Source: Burkholderiaceae bacterium (GTDB taxonomy: Bacteria > Pseudomonadota > Gammaproteobacteria > Burkholderiales > Burkholderiaceae_E). From it: DNA of 64,000 nt. A program made the translations under genes and the position numbers. Positions 1 to 8,989 of this stretch are shown here, in pieces (the stretch's first letter is position 1; each line of letters opens with the position of its first letter). A model generated the notes under the pieces. That model saw nothing but the letters and a program-made list of their open reading frames with translations. It ran no database searches and was not told the DNA's origin. Location: the NCBI GenBank assembly GCA_027493945.1, contig JAOSJU010000001.1, positions 3,654,484-3,718,483 on the forward strand, given 5' to 3'.

Positions 1-134
1 GGATGAACGACTGCTTCCGCCAGCAACGGTTCCCCGAGCCCGGCTACCTGTCGGACACCGTCACCGCGCTGCTCGCCTACATGGGCGTGAACGCGAACGG
101 GTCGACGTACCGGGGACCGGGGATCAAGCGCTGA
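1..134 (+). CDS. soxA: SoxA, diheme c-type cytochrome subunit of the SoxXA complex (3' end only)
   Basis: Only the last 43 or so codons lie in the window, reading in frame to a TGA at 132-134. The tail, with MNDCFRQQRFPEPGYLSD followed by a short helix and a final GIKR, matches the C-terminus of SoxA, the periplasmic subunit that with SoxX oxidatively couples thiosulfate to the carrier SoxYZ. The heme-binding motifs lie upstream of the window. The next gene, soxX, starts 25 bp downstream, which supports the call and a shared transcript. SoxA is inferred from this tail and from synteny. Confidence 0.85.
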   Translation, partial: MNDCFRQQRFPEPGYLSDTVTALLAYMGVNANGSTYRGPGIKR

Positions 135-159
135 ACGCGGTGCGACGAGGAGACAGACA

Positions 160-777
160 ATGAAACGAGCAATCATCTGGTCGGGCGTCCTCGCCGCGGC
201 CGTTGCCGGCGGCTGCGCCACCACGGCAGACCGCGCCGCCTACGACGCGAAGGCGACCGCGACGATCCAGCGCGACTTCCATGCGCGCGGCATCGCCACG
301 ATGGACCGGCTCGAGCAGGACGAGCTGCAACTCGCGTGCACGAACTATCGGGATCACCTGCCGGCGGATGTCGAGAAGCGCCTCGCGGCCCAGCAATCCG
401 CTGCGATCAGGCTGCCGGCCGACGGAAAGCTTTCGGGCGACTGGAAGCGCGGCGCAGCGCTCGCCGAGAACGGCCGCGGGATGACCTGGAGCGACAAGCC
501 GGGCGAGCCGAGCGGCGGCAGCTGCTACAACTGCCACGAGCTCGCGCCGCAGCAGACTTCGTTCGGCACGGTGGGCCCGAGCCTGCACCATTTCGCCAAG
601 CTGCGCGGCTACACCGCCGAGGTGCAGAAATACGCCTATGAGCGCATCTACAACTCGAAGGCGTTCACGCCGTGCTCGGCCATGCCGCGCTTCGGCACTT
701 CGGGCACGCTCACCGAGGCGCAGATCAAGGACCTGGTCGCCTACCTGATGGATCCCGAGTCGCCGGTCAACAAGTGA
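160..777 (+). CDS. soxX: SoxX, monoheme c-type cytochrome of the SoxXA complex
   Basis: 205 aa. The N-terminus is a short hydrophobic export signal ending in VAGGC (Cys19), which resembles a lipobox, so the protein may be lipid-anchored or simply exported by Sec. One heme c site, CYNCH at residues 122-126, is followed by an AMPRFG segment whose Met175 is the likely distal heme ligand. SoxXA binds thiosulfate to SoxY as the first step of periplasmic sulfur oxidation. ATG160 is preceded by a purine-rich GACGAGGAGACAG stretch serving as ribosome-binding site. It sits between soxA and soxB. The Sox function is firm; lipidation is inference. Confidence 0.93.
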   Translation: MKRAIIWSGVLAAAVAGGCATTADRAAYDAKATATIQRDFHARGIATMDRLEQDELQLACTNYRDHLPADVEKRLAAQQSAAIRLPADGKLSGDWKRGAALAENGRGMTWSDKPGEPSGGSCYNCHELAPQQTSFGTVGPSLHHFAKLRGYTAEVQKYAYERIYNSKAFTPCSAMPRFGTSGTLTEAQIKDLVAYLMDPESPVNK

Positions 778-791
778 TCGGTTCGTCGGCC

Positions 792-818
792 GGGCCGCCT
801 GCGGGCGGCCCTTTTTTT
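792..818 (+). terminator. Rho-independent terminator after soxX
   Basis: An 8-bp perfect GC stem (GGGCCGCC at 792-799 and GGCGGCCC at 804-811) with a 4-nt loop is followed at once by seven T residues (812-818). It lies 14 bp after the soxX stop and 40 bp before soxB, so it would end or attenuate the soxAX transcript before soxB. Confidence 0.85.
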
Positions 819-857
819 CGTCCGCGTTCCGGACGAGCACTTCACCCGAATCGGACG

Positions 858-2583
858 ATGATGGATCGAAGGGAGTTCCTGCAGGTTCTCGCGACCGCCT
901 CGGCGGCCGGGCTGTCGCTGCAGGGTTGCGCGTCGACGGGAGGCGCGGCGGCGCGCGGCGGCGCCGACGCCATGTACGACGTGCCGCGCTTCGGCAACGT
1001 CAGCCTGCTGCACTTCACCGACTGCCACGCGCAGCTGCTGCCGGTCTACTTCCGCGAGCCGAGCGTCAATCTCGGAGTCGCCGCGGCCCAGGGCCGGCCG
1101 CCCCACCTGGTGGGCGAGCACCTGCTGAAGGCGTTCGGCGTGCGGCCGGGAACGCCCGAGGCGCATGCCTTCACCTTCCTTGACTTCGAGGCGGCCGCGC
1201 GCACCTACGGCAAGGTCGGCGGATTCGCGCACCTGGCGACCCTCGTCGAGCGGATGAAGGCCTCGCGCCCCGGCGCGCTGCTGCTCGACGGCGGCGACAC
1301 CTGGCAGGGCTCGGCCACCGCGCTGTGGTCGAAAGGCCAGGACATGGTCGACGCGTGCAAGCTGCTCGGCGTCGACGTGATGACCGGCCACTGGGAGTTC
1401 ACGCTGGGCGCCAGGCGCGTCGAGGAAATCGTCGCCAACGACCTCGAGGGCCGCGTCGACTTCGTCGCGCAGAACGTGCGCACCACCGATTTCGAAGATC
1501 CGGTGTTCGCTTCGCACACGATGCGCAGCATCAACGGCGTACCGGTCGCGATCATCGGCCAGGCATTTCCCTACACCCCGATCGCCAATCCGCGCTACAT
1601 GATCCCCGACTGGAGCTTCGGCATCCGGGACGAGCGTCTGCAGAAGGTCGTCGACGAGGTGCGCGGCAAGGGCGCGCAGGTGGTGGTGCTGCTGTCGCAC
1701 AACGGCATGGACGTCGACCTGAAGCTCGCCTCGCGGGTCACCGGCATCGACGCGATCCTCGGCGGCCACACGCACGACGGCGTGCCCCAGCCGGTGCCGA
1801 TCCGCAACGCCGGGGGCGTCACGCTGGTGACCAACGCGGGCTCGAACAGCAAGTTCCTCGGCGTGCTCGACTTCGACGTGCGCGGCGGCAAGGTGGCCGA
1901 CTTCCGCTATCGGCTGCTGCCGGTGTTCGCGAACCTGTTGCCGGCCGATCCGGCGATGCAGGCGCTGATCGACCGGGTGCGGGCGCCGCATCGCGCGCGG
2001 CTCGGAAGAGCCGCTGGCGGTCACCGAGACACTGCTGTACCGGCGCGGCAACTTCAACGGCACCTTCGACCAGCTGATCCTCGACGCGCTGATGGACGTC
2101 AAGGGCGCGCAGATCGCGTTCTCGCCGGGCTTTCGCTGGGGCACCACGCTGCTGCCCGGGCAGGCGATCACCCGCGAGCACCTGATGGACCAGACCGCCA
2201 TCACCTATCCGTTCACCACGGTGAACGACTTCTCCGGCGAGATGATCAAGACGATCCCCGAGGACGTCGCCGACAACCTGTTCAATCCCGATCCCTATTA
2301 CCAGCAGGGCGGCGATATGGTGCGGGTGGGCGGGCTCACTTATGCCTGCGATCCGAACGCGCCGATGGGCCGCCGCATCTCGGACATGCGGCTCGACGGC
2401 AGGCCGATCGACGCCAGGCGCAGTTACCGGGTTGCCGGCTGGGCGCCGGTGGCCGAGGGCGCCGGCGGCGAGCCGGTCTGGGAGGTGGTCGAGCGCTGGC
2501 TGAAGGCCAGAGGCACCGTGGCGCCGCGCAAGCTGAACCTGCCGCGCTTGATCGGAATGAAAGACAACCGCGGCATGGCCTGA
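858..2583 (+). CDS. soxB: SoxB, thiosulfohydrolase (one apparent frameshift near 2000)
   Basis: SoxB hydrolyses the sulfate group off the SoxY-bound intermediate in the periplasm. The N-terminus has a Tat motif (RREFLQ, residues 4-9) and hydrophobic stretch. Metallophosphoesterase-fold motifs are in order: D55/H57 in FTDCH, LDGGDTWQG around 144-151, TGHWEF around 176-181, LLSHNGMD around 278-284 and GGHTHD around 302-307, giving the dimanganese site. Near 2000 the frame moves by one base (ARLG then EPLAVTETLLYRRGNF in the next frame) and continues to the TGA at 2581. Total span, about 575 codons plus one base, is normal for SoxB, so I read this as a single surplus base rather than a dead gene. 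ATG858 was chosen because it begins the Tat signal. Confidence 0.92.
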
Positions 2584-2627
2584 GACAATCGCCGCTGTCC
2601 ACCGACTGCACACGAGCCGCAAGCCGC

Positions 2628-3201
2628 ATGTCGTACGCGTTCGAGCCATCATCCGCCCGGGGCAGGCGCCGCCTGTTGCGGCGCGCCGCCGGGTTCGCGC
2701 TGGCGGGCCTGTCGGCGCCAGCGCTCGCGCAGTCGGGCACGGCGCCGGGCGCACCGCGCGGCGCGGCCCGCACCGAGCCGCCGGCGATCGGCGCCAGGGT
2801 GGAGTTGCCGCCCACGCGGCTGCTCGACGGCCGCGAGCTGCCGCCCGCGTACTGGCGCGACAAGGTGCTGGTGGTCGAGTTGTGGGCGAGCTGGTGCCCG
2901 TTCTGCAAGCGGCAGAACCCGCACCTCGACCGGCTGCATCGCGGGCACGCCGCGTCGGGGCTCGAGGTGCTGGCGCTGTCCATCGATCGCAGGCCCGAGG
3001 ACGCGCAGCAGTACATGCGCGAGAACGGTTACGCCTTTCACGCCGCGATGTTCGACCCGCATTGGCAGGCGGCCATCGGGCGCCCGAAGGGCCTGCCGAT
3101 CGTCTGGGTCATCGGCCGCGATGCCGAGGCTGCGGCAGCTCGAGATCGGCGAGATGTTTCCCGAGGATATCGAAGAACTTGCACGCTGGAGGACATCATG
3201 A
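2628..3201 (+). CDS. Periplasmic TlpA/SoxW-like thioredoxin (frameshift near its end)
   Basis: About 190 aa. A twin-arginine-rich N-terminus and hydrophobic stretch to about residue 35 precede a thioredoxin fold with active site WCPFC (residues 89-93) in the context ELWASWCPFCKRQNP. It probably keeps periplasmic Sox proteins or c-type cytochrome thiols reduced, as SoxS/SoxW proteins do. After VWVIGRD, near 3125, the frame shifts by one base; the new frame reads RLRQLEIGEMFPEDIEELAR and stops at TGA 3199-3201. That tail fits TlpA proteins and its stop overlaps the next start as ATGA, so the shift is probably a sequence error. Role in sulfur oxidation is inferred from position. Confidence 0.8.
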
Positions 3202-3701
3202 CTCTCTCCGGATTCCGTAGCGTCGCGCTGGCTGCGCTGATGGCGCTGGGCGCGCCGGCCGCGATGGCCGAGTCCACCTTCACCACGAAGAGCCTCACCG
3301 TCGAGGTCGCGCTGAAGGCGGCGCAGGCCGCGCTCGAGGCCTGCCGCAAGGGCGGCTACCAGGTCGGCGTGGCCGTGGGCGACCGCAGCGGCGTGCTGCA
3401 GGTCTACCTGCGCGATCGCTTCGCCGGCGCGCACACGGTCGACGTGGCCGCCAACAAGGCCTGGACCGCGGCGTCGTTTCGCATCTCCACCGCCGATCTG
3501 GCCGCCGAGACGCAGGCGGGCAAGCCGATGAGCGCGATCCGCGACATCCCGCGCGTGGCCGCGCTCGGCGGCGGCCTGCCGATCGAAGCTGCCGGCTCCA
3601 CCCTGGCCGGCATCGGCGTGTCGGGCGCGCCGACCGGCGCAGCCGATGAGGCCTGCGCGCGTGCGGGCATCGACGCGATCCGCGCCGACATCGAGTTCTG
3701 A
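3198..3701 (+). CDS. GlcG/HbpS-family heme-binding-like protein, exported
   Basis: 167 aa. Residues 1-24 form a Sec signal ending APAAMA. The mature part is one GlcG/HbpS (DUF336) domain: LTVEVALKAAQAALEACRK, then VAVGDRSGVLQVYLRDRFAG, then a DIPRVAALGGGLPIEAAGS segment and a closing EACARAGIDAI helix. Family members bind heme or act as oligomeric sensors and often accompany sox genes in proteobacteria. ATG3198 overlaps the thioredoxin stop (ATGA), indicating translational coupling. Exact role is unknown. Confidence 0.85.
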   Translation: MTLSGFRSVALAALMALGAPAAMAESTFTTKSLTVEVALKAAQAALEACRKGGYQVGVAVGDRSGVLQVYLRDRFAGAHTVDVAANKAWTAASFRISTADLAAETQAGKPMSAIRDIPRVAALGGGLPIEAAGSTLAGIGVSGAPTGAADEACARAGIDAIRADIEF

Positions 3702-3706
3702 CCGTG

Positions 3707-3853
3707 ATGCTGGCACGCCCGCCGGGGCGATCGACCGCCGAGGACGATTGCGGCTGCGACCGGCATCCGCGGCTGCGGCGGGTGCTGTGGCTGCTGTGGC
3801 TCGCGGTCGCGCTCGGGCTGGCGATCTTCACCGGCCACGGGCTGGGGTTCTAG
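3707..3853 (+). CDS. Small single-pass membrane protein, unknown
   Basis: 48 aa starting 5 bp after the preceding stop, so part of the same transcript. The N-terminal half is polar and has a DDCGCD motif; the second half is one transmembrane helix (VLWLLWLAVALGLAIF) with a short tail. No family recognised. The Cys-x-Cys pair near the membrane could bind metal or form a disulfide, but this is speculation. Confidence 0.5.
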   Translation: MLARPPGRSTAEDDCGCDRHPRLRRVLWLLWLAVALGLAIFTGHGLGF

Positions 3854-3916
3854 ACACCCTCAGGCTCCGGACGCGCGCAGGGGGTCGCCCGCCATCCTGG
3901 TCCAGAATGTCGGCTC

Positions 3917-5091
3917 ATGCCGACAGGTTCCGTTCACGCCGAATTCTTTCGCCCCGATTTTTTTCGCCCCGGGTTCCTGCGCGCCGGCAGCGCCTGCGTC
4001 GCCTGGCTCGCGCTGGCCGCGAGCGCGCTCGCGCAGACCCCCGAGGAGCGCTGCCTGCTCGATGCGTTGCGGCAGGCGGCGCCACGCACGACAGTCGGCG
4101 ACCTTCGCGCCGGGTGCGCCGAGCCGGCCACGCCCGGGCAGGCGCGCGTGGCGCCGGCGCCGGAGTCGATCCCGCCGCTGCCCGCAGCGGGCGGTCCGGC
4201 CGTCGGGCCTACCGTTAGCGTCGTCAGGGACACGCCGCAGGGGGCTGTCGGTCGCGCCGGTCTCGCGCTCGAAGCCGATCGGCGACTCGCCGGTGCGCCG
4301 GCGCATCGAGGGAGGAGGGCGTGCTCTGGGGCGAGCGCTTCGCGCTGCTGCCGCACCGGCCGAACTACCTGCTGCCGTTCAGCCACTCGTTCGAGACGCC
4401 GGGAAGCGCCGACGACGAGCCGGTGCAGCGCAACGAGATCAAGTTCCAGATCAGCTTCAAGTTTCCGCTGACGCCGCCGCTCTATGACGGGCGCCTGGCG
4501 GTGTTCTTCGGCTACACCGGGCAGTCGTGGTGGCAGGCCTACAACAGGGAGCGTTCCAGCCCGTTTCGCGAGTACAGCCACGAACCCGAGGTCTTCGCGT
4601 CGTGGGCTCCGGCCATGCAGTTGCTGGGCTGGGACTGGCGGGTGGCCTCGGCGGGCTTCGTGCACCAGTCGAACGGCCGCTCGGGCGAGTTCTCGCGCAG
4701 CTGGAACCGCCTGTTCGCCGAGATGCTGCTCGATCGCCCGGGCCCGTGGTGGATCGGCATCCGCCCCTGGTGGCGCATTCCCGAGAGCGCGAAGGCGAGC
4801 CCGGATTCGCCCAGGGGTGACGACAACCCGGACATCACCCGCTACGCGGGCCACGGGGAATTGCGCTTCGGCTACGCCGGCCGGCTGCAGAACTGGACGC
4901 TGACGATGCGCCGCAGCCTGTCGGAGGGCGGCAAGGGCGCGGTGCAACTCGACTACAGCCGCCCCACCGGCTTCAGCCCGAACCTGCGCTGGCACGTGCA
5001 GTACTTCGACGGCTACGGCGAGAACCTGCTCGACTACAGCACGCGCATCCGGCGCATCGGGCTGGGGGTGATGCTGAACGACTGGTACTGA
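3917..5091 (+). CDS. pldA: Outer-membrane phospholipase A (OMPLA, PldA) with two frameshifts
   Basis: About 391 codons. Residues 1-40 carry a signal peptide (WLALAASALAQ). The C-terminal two thirds are the PldA beta-barrel: KFQISFKFPL, YNRERSSPFREYSHEPE and the catalytic region FVHQSNGRSGEFSRSWNR, holding the His-x-Ser pair and the downstream Asn of OMPLA. The enzyme hydrolyses phospholipids in the outer membrane, usually as a calcium-dependent dimer after envelope damage. The frame changes at about 4237 (in a run of five G) and at about 4315 (GAGGGAGGAGGG), while the family alignment continues; total length is normal. Both shifts sit in G-rich runs and are probably sequence errors. Confidence 0.88.
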
Positions 5092-5108
5092 GCGGCTGGT
5101 ACTGAGCG
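5082..5108 (+). repeat. 14-bp tandem duplication over the pldA stop codon
   Basis: CTGGTACTGAGCG occurs at 5082-5094 and again at 5096-5108, one base apart. The first copy contains the pldA stop. The second creates a redundant stop in the 23-bp gap to the convergent gene. It looks like a small slippage duplication. Confidence 0.8.
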
Positions 5109-5114
5109 CGCGGC

Positions 5115-6929
5115 TCAGCGATACAGCGCCTCGATCTCGGCGGCGTAGGCCTGGTAGATGCTGGCGCGGCGCACCTTCATCGTCGCCGTGACCTCGCCCT
5201 CGTCATGGTCGAGCTCCTTCGTGAACAGGTGAAAGCGCTTGATCTGCGCGACCGGCGCCAGCTGCGCGTTGCCGCGCGCGATTTCCGACTCGATCAATTC
5301 GCGCACCTTCGGGTTTTCGGCCAGCGAGCGGAAATGCGTGAACGCGATGCGCTGCGACTCGGCCCACTTGCCGACGGTCTCGAAGTCGATCTGCACCAGT
5401 GCCGACGCGAAGCGCCGGCCGTCGGCGATCACGATGAATTCGCGGATGAACGGACTCGCCTTCATCGTGTTCTCGATCTCCGACGGCGTGAGATTCTTGC
5501 CGCCCGCGGTGATCATGATGTCCTTGAGCCGGTCGACGATGCGCAGCTGGCCGCCTTCTTCGCGCACGACGTCGCCGGTGTACAGCCAGCCGTCGCGGAT
5601 CGCGGCGGCGGTCGCTTCGGGGCTCTTGTAATAGCCGGCGAAGACCATGCCGCCGCGCACCAGCAGTTCGCCGTCGGCGCCGATGCGGTGCTCGACGCCG
5701 AGCGTCGGTTCGCCGACAGTGCCGATGCGCACGTGGTCGAACCGCTGGCCAGTGATCATTCCGGTGGATTCGGTCAGCCCGTAGACCTCGACCAGCGGCA
5801 CGCCGATCGTCCGGAAGAAGCGCACCACTGCCGGCGGAATCGGGGCGGCGCCGGTGAGCGCCACGCGCGCGCGCCGCAGCCCGATGAAGTTCTGCAGCGC
5901 GCGGAAGATCGCAAGCCACGCGAGCGCGAAACGCAGCTTCTCGGAGATCGTGCGCTGCGCCGGCGCCTTCTCCGCGAAGCCCTCGCAGGCGGCGATCGCG
6001 CGCTCGAACAGCACGCGCCGCAGCCTTCCGGTTTCCTGCATCCTGATCTGGATCGACGCGTGCAGCTTTTCCCAGATGCGCGGCACGCCGAGGAACATCG
6101 TCGGGGCGATCTCGCGCAGGTCTTCCTGAACGGTGCGGATCGACTCGCCGAAGTTCACCTGCGAGCCGAGGTAGATCGGCACGAAGGTGGTCAGCATCTG
6201 CTCGGCGACGTGGCACAGCGGCAGGTACGACAGGTGGGTGGTGTCCGGGTCCAGCCCGAGCCGCTCGACGATGCCGGAGACGACCGCGCGGATGTTGCCG
6301 TAGCTGATCATCGCGCCCTTGGGCTTGCCGGTCGAGCCGGACGTGTAGATCATCAGCGCGATGTCGTCGAGCGTTTGCCCGGCCAGCACTTCGTCGACCA
6401 GCGCCGGGTGCGCTGCCTCGTGCTGCGCGCCCAGCCGCTCGAGCTCGTCGAAGGACTTCACCAGGCCACGGTGCTCCGGAGGCGTGTTGCGCAGCCCCTT
6501 CTTCTCCATCACCACGATCGCGCGCAGCCGCGGCAGCTGCGCGCGCGCCGCGATCACCTTGTCGGTCTGCTCCTGGTCTTCGCAGATCACGACGTCGACG
6601 TCGGCGTGCGCGAGCACCCACGCGACCTCGGGGGTCGGGCTGGTCGGGTAGACGCCGACCGTGATCGCGCCGACCAGGCTCGTGCCGAGCTGCGCGAGCA
6701 CCCATTCGAGCCGGTTCTCGGAGATGACGCCGACGTGCCCGCCTGCCGGCAGGCCCAGTGCCCGCAGCCCGTGGCCGACGTGGCGCGCGCGTCGCAACCA
6801 GGTCTGCCAGCCGATCGGGTTCCAGATGCCGAAGTCCTTCTGCCGGATGGCGATCGCGCCGGGCCGCAGCCGCGCCTGCTCGCGCAGCATCTGCGCCAGC
6901 GTGAGCGGCGGCAGCGCGGGGGGCGTCAC
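5115..6929 (-). CDS. AMP-forming long-chain-type acyl-CoA synthetase
   Basis: 604 aa, full length for the FAA1-like long-chain acyl-CoA synthetase family. The AMP-binding P-loop YTSGSTGKPKG is near residues 194-204, with VEVYGLTESTG and YTGDVV further on and a C-terminal KRFHLFTKELDHDEGEVTATMKVRR. It makes acyl-CoA from a carboxylic acid with ATP. GTG6929 overlaps the stop of the upstream ATPase gene (GTGA), so it is the last gene of the ABC operon. Synthetases in this position usually activate the acid imported by the adjacent transporter. The substrate cannot be read from sequence; a fatty or aromatic acid is likely. Confidence 0.9.
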   Translation of the reverse strand: MTPPALPPLTLAQMLREQARLRPGAIAIRQKDFGIWNPIGWQTWLRRARHVGHGLRALGLPAGGHVGVISENRLEWVLAQLGTSLVGAITVGVYPTSPTPEVAWVLAHADVDVVICEDQEQTDKVIAARAQLPRLRAIVVMEKKGLRNTPPEHRGLVKSFDELERLGAQHEAAHPALVDEVLAGQTLDDIALMIYTSGSTGKPKGAMISYGNIRAVVSGIVERLGLDPDTTHLSYLPLCHVAEQMLTTFVPIYLGSQVNFGESIRTVQEDLREIAPTMFLGVPRIWEKLHASIQIRMQETGRLRRVLFERAIAACEGFAEKAPAQRTISEKLRFALAWLAIFRALQNFIGLRRARVALTGAAPIPPAVVRFFRTIGVPLVEVYGLTESTGMITGQRFDHVRIGTVGEPTLGVEHRIGADGELLVRGGMVFAGYYKSPEATAAAIRDGWLYTGDVVREEGGQLRIVDRLKDIMITAGGKNLTPSEIENTMKASPFIREFIVIADGRRFASALVQIDFETVGKWAESQRIAFTHFRSLAENPKVRELIESEIARGNAQLAPVAQIKRFHLFTKELDHDEGEVTATMKVRRASIYQAYAAEIEALYR

Positions 6930-7747
6930 GACAGCCAGCGCTTGCGGCGCTTGTAGTGCTTGACGTCGCGGAAACTGCGCGTTTCGCCTGCGCCGCCCAT
7001 GCCGAGGTAGAACTCGCGCACGTCCCGGTCGGCGGCGAGGCGTTCGCTGCTGCCGTCGATCACGATCTTGCCCATCTCCATGATGTAGCCGTAGTGCGCG
7101 ACCGCGAGCGCCACCGATGCGTTCTGCTCGACCAGCAGCATCGATACCTGCTGCTCGGCGTTGATGCGCGCGATGATCGCGAAGATGTTCTCCACCAGCA
7201 GCGGCGACAGGCCGAGCGACGGCTCGTCGAGCAGCATCAGCCTGGGACGCGCGATCAGCGCGCGGCCGATCGCCAGCATCTGCTGCTCGCCGCCGGACAG
7301 GTAGCCGGCCAGCCCGCGCCTGCGCTCGTACAGGCGCGGGAAATACTCGTAGACGAGCTCGAAGCGCGAGCGCCCGGTGCCGGCCGCCTCGCGCCTGCCG
7401 GCCAGCGCATAGGTGGCCGACAGCAGGTTCTCCTCCACCGTCAGGTCTTCGAACACGTGCCGGCCTTCCATGACGTGGAACAGCCCGGCGCGCACCAGCT
7501 CGTGCGGGGCCAGGCGCGCCGTGTCGCGGCCGTCGAAGCGAACGCCGCCTGCGGTCATCTCGCCGTCCTCGAGCGCGAGCAGGTTCGACACCGCCTTCAG
7601 CGTGGTCGACTTGCCCGCGCCGTTGGAGCCGAGCAGCGCGACGATGCGCCCGCGCGGCACCGTCAGCGACAGCCCGCGCAGCACCTGCACCGCGCGGTTG
7701 TAGACCACCTCGACGTTGTTGATCTCGAGGACGGCGTCGTCGCTCAC
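6926..7747 (-). CDS. livF: HAAT-type ABC transporter ATPase (LivF-like)
   Basis: 273 aa. Walker A GSNGAGKST is at residues 40-48, followed by a Q-loop region, signature LSGGEQQMLA and Walker B RLMLLDEPSLGLSP. A basic C-terminal extension (FRDVKHYKRRKRWLS), longer than classical LivF, is seen in homologues encoded beside acyl-CoA synthetases. GTG7747 is the start; the stop overlaps the synthetase start. It energises the importer together with the LivG-like ATPase upstream in the operon. Confidence 0.93.
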   Translation of the reverse strand: MSDDAVLEINNVEVVYNRAVQVLRGLSLTVPRGRIVALLGSNGAGKSTTLKAVSNLLALEDGEMTAGGVRFDGRDTARLAPHELVRAGLFHVMEGRHVFEDLTVEENLLSATYALAGRREAAGTGRSRFELVYEYFPRLYERRRGLAGYLSGGEQQMLAIGRALIARPRLMLLDEPSLGLSPLLVENIFAIIARINAEQQVSMLLVEQNASVALAVAHYGYIMEMGKIVIDGSSERLAADRDVREFYLGMGGAGETRSFRDVKHYKRRKRWLS

Positions 7748-7754
7748 GGACGGA

Positions 7755-8942
7755 TCACTCCAGCGAGATCCAGTCCGACACCGGCACCATCTTCTGCTGC
7801 TTCATGTCGGCGCGCACGATCCGCCCCACCGGGATGGAGTTGCCCTTGATCGAGATCGGCACGCCGATGATGCCGCCGGTGTCGAAGTCGCGGATCGAGT
7901 TCAGCGCGGCCTTCAGGTTCTTGCCGTTCAGCTCCTTGCCGGCGTCGAGCGTGCGTCTGGCGGCTTCGGCGAACAGCATCGTCGTGAGGAAGCCCTGCAT
8001 GTAGGCGTTGCTCTGGTACTCGGGCCGCATCTGGCGGATCTTCCCGAGCATCGGCGCCTTCGGGTCGGTCTCGTAGTAGTAGCGGAACGGCATCACGCCC
8101 ATGAAGCCTTCGGCGGCTTCGCCCATCTTCATGACCATCGAGTGATCCATGGTCCAGAAGGTGCCCATGAACTGGCTGGTCATGCCCATCTTCTTCGCCT
8201 GCGTGACGAACTCGGGAATCGGCGCCAGCACGTAGCCGTGGAAGATCGTGTAGTCGGGCGCGGCGCGGCGCAGCTTGATCACCTCGGCCGAGACGTCGAC
8301 GCTGCCCGGCGGGGTCATGATTTCGGCGGCGACGTTCAGGCCCAGTTTCTTCGCCAGCTCGCGGCTCGGCTCGACCGGGTCGCGGCCGAACTCGGAATCC
8401 GAGTACACGAACGCGACCCCGGCGCCGGGTTTGGCCTTCGCGATGTAGCGCAGCAGGATGCCGAACATCTCGGTGTAGTCGGGCCCGACCAGGAACTGGT
8501 ACGGATACTTCTGCGGATTGTTGATCTCGGTGGCGAACGAGGCGCCGGCCATCAGGATCGTGCCCATCCGGTCGAGCTCGGGGTTGATCGTCTTGGCGAA
8601 CGCGGTCGAGTCGCCGTAGTACAGGTTCACCTTGTTCTGGCTGGTGATCTTCTTGAACGCCGCCACCGACGCGTCGACCTTGTACGCGGTGTCCTCGGGC
8701 ACGTAGCGCAGCTTGCGGCCCTTGATGCCGCCGGCGTCGTTGACGATCTTCACGTAGTCCTGGATGCCGGCGTGGATGCCGATTCCGGCGAAGGCGAACA
8801 CGCCGGTCATCGGAATCGAGCCTCCGATGACGATGTCTTCGGGCTGGGCGTGCGCGGCTGGCGCGAGCGCCAGTCCGGCGGCGGCCGCGATCGCGGCCAT
8901 CAGTGCGCGCCGGGTCTGTTCGCGGCGGGTGGGGTGCTTCAT
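7755..8942 (-). CDS. Periplasmic substrate-binding protein of HAAT ABC transporter (LivK-like)
   Basis: 395 aa. I place the start at ATG8942 because AAGGAGG lies a few bases upstream and the signal peptide (RALMAAIAAAAGLALAPAAHAQ) follows directly; longer starts at 8963 or 8972 would put the Shine-Dalgarno inside the gene. The mature protein is a type-I periplasmic binding fold: IVIGGSIPMTGVFAFAG, then LYYGDSTAFAKTINPELD and GVAFVYSDSEFGRDPVEP. It delivers an organic ligand, branched-chain amino acid or carboxylate, to LivH/LivM. Confidence 0.92.
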   Translation of the reverse strand: MKHPTRREQTRRALMAAIAAAAGLALAPAAHAQPEDIVIGGSIPMTGVFAFAGIGIHAGIQDYVKIVNDAGGIKGRKLRYVPEDTAYKVDASVAAFKKITSQNKVNLYYGDSTAFAKTINPELDRMGTILMAGASFATEINNPQKYPYQFLVGPDYTEMFGILLRYIAKAKPGAGVAFVYSDSEFGRDPVEPSRELAKKLGLNVAAEIMTPPGSVDVSAEVIKLRRAAPDYTIFHGYVLAPIPEFVTQAKKMGMTSQFMGTFWTMDHSMVMKMGEAAEGFMGVMPFRYYYETDPKAPMLGKIRQMRPEYQSNAYMQGFLTTMLFAEAARRTLDAGKELNGKNLKAALNSIRDFDTGGIIGVPISIKGNSIPVGRIVRADMKQQKMVPVSDWISLE

Positions 8943-8989
8943 GTCGTCCTCCTTGTCGGGCATGGTGGTCAATGGGCGAGCGGGCTCGC

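Noticed and set aside
2649..3716. Minus-strand open frame opposite the thioredoxin and GlcG genes
   Set aside because: No motif, no ribosome-binding site; the plus strand has coupled genes with signal peptides.
5205..6956. Long plus-strand open frame opposite the acyl-CoA synthetase
   Set aside because: Composition of an antisense shadow; the minus strand has a complete AMP-binding enzyme.
8943..8972. Upstream starts (ATG8963, TTG8972) for the first substrate-binding protein
   Set aside because: They place the AAGGAGG Shine-Dalgarno inside the gene and delay the signal peptide.
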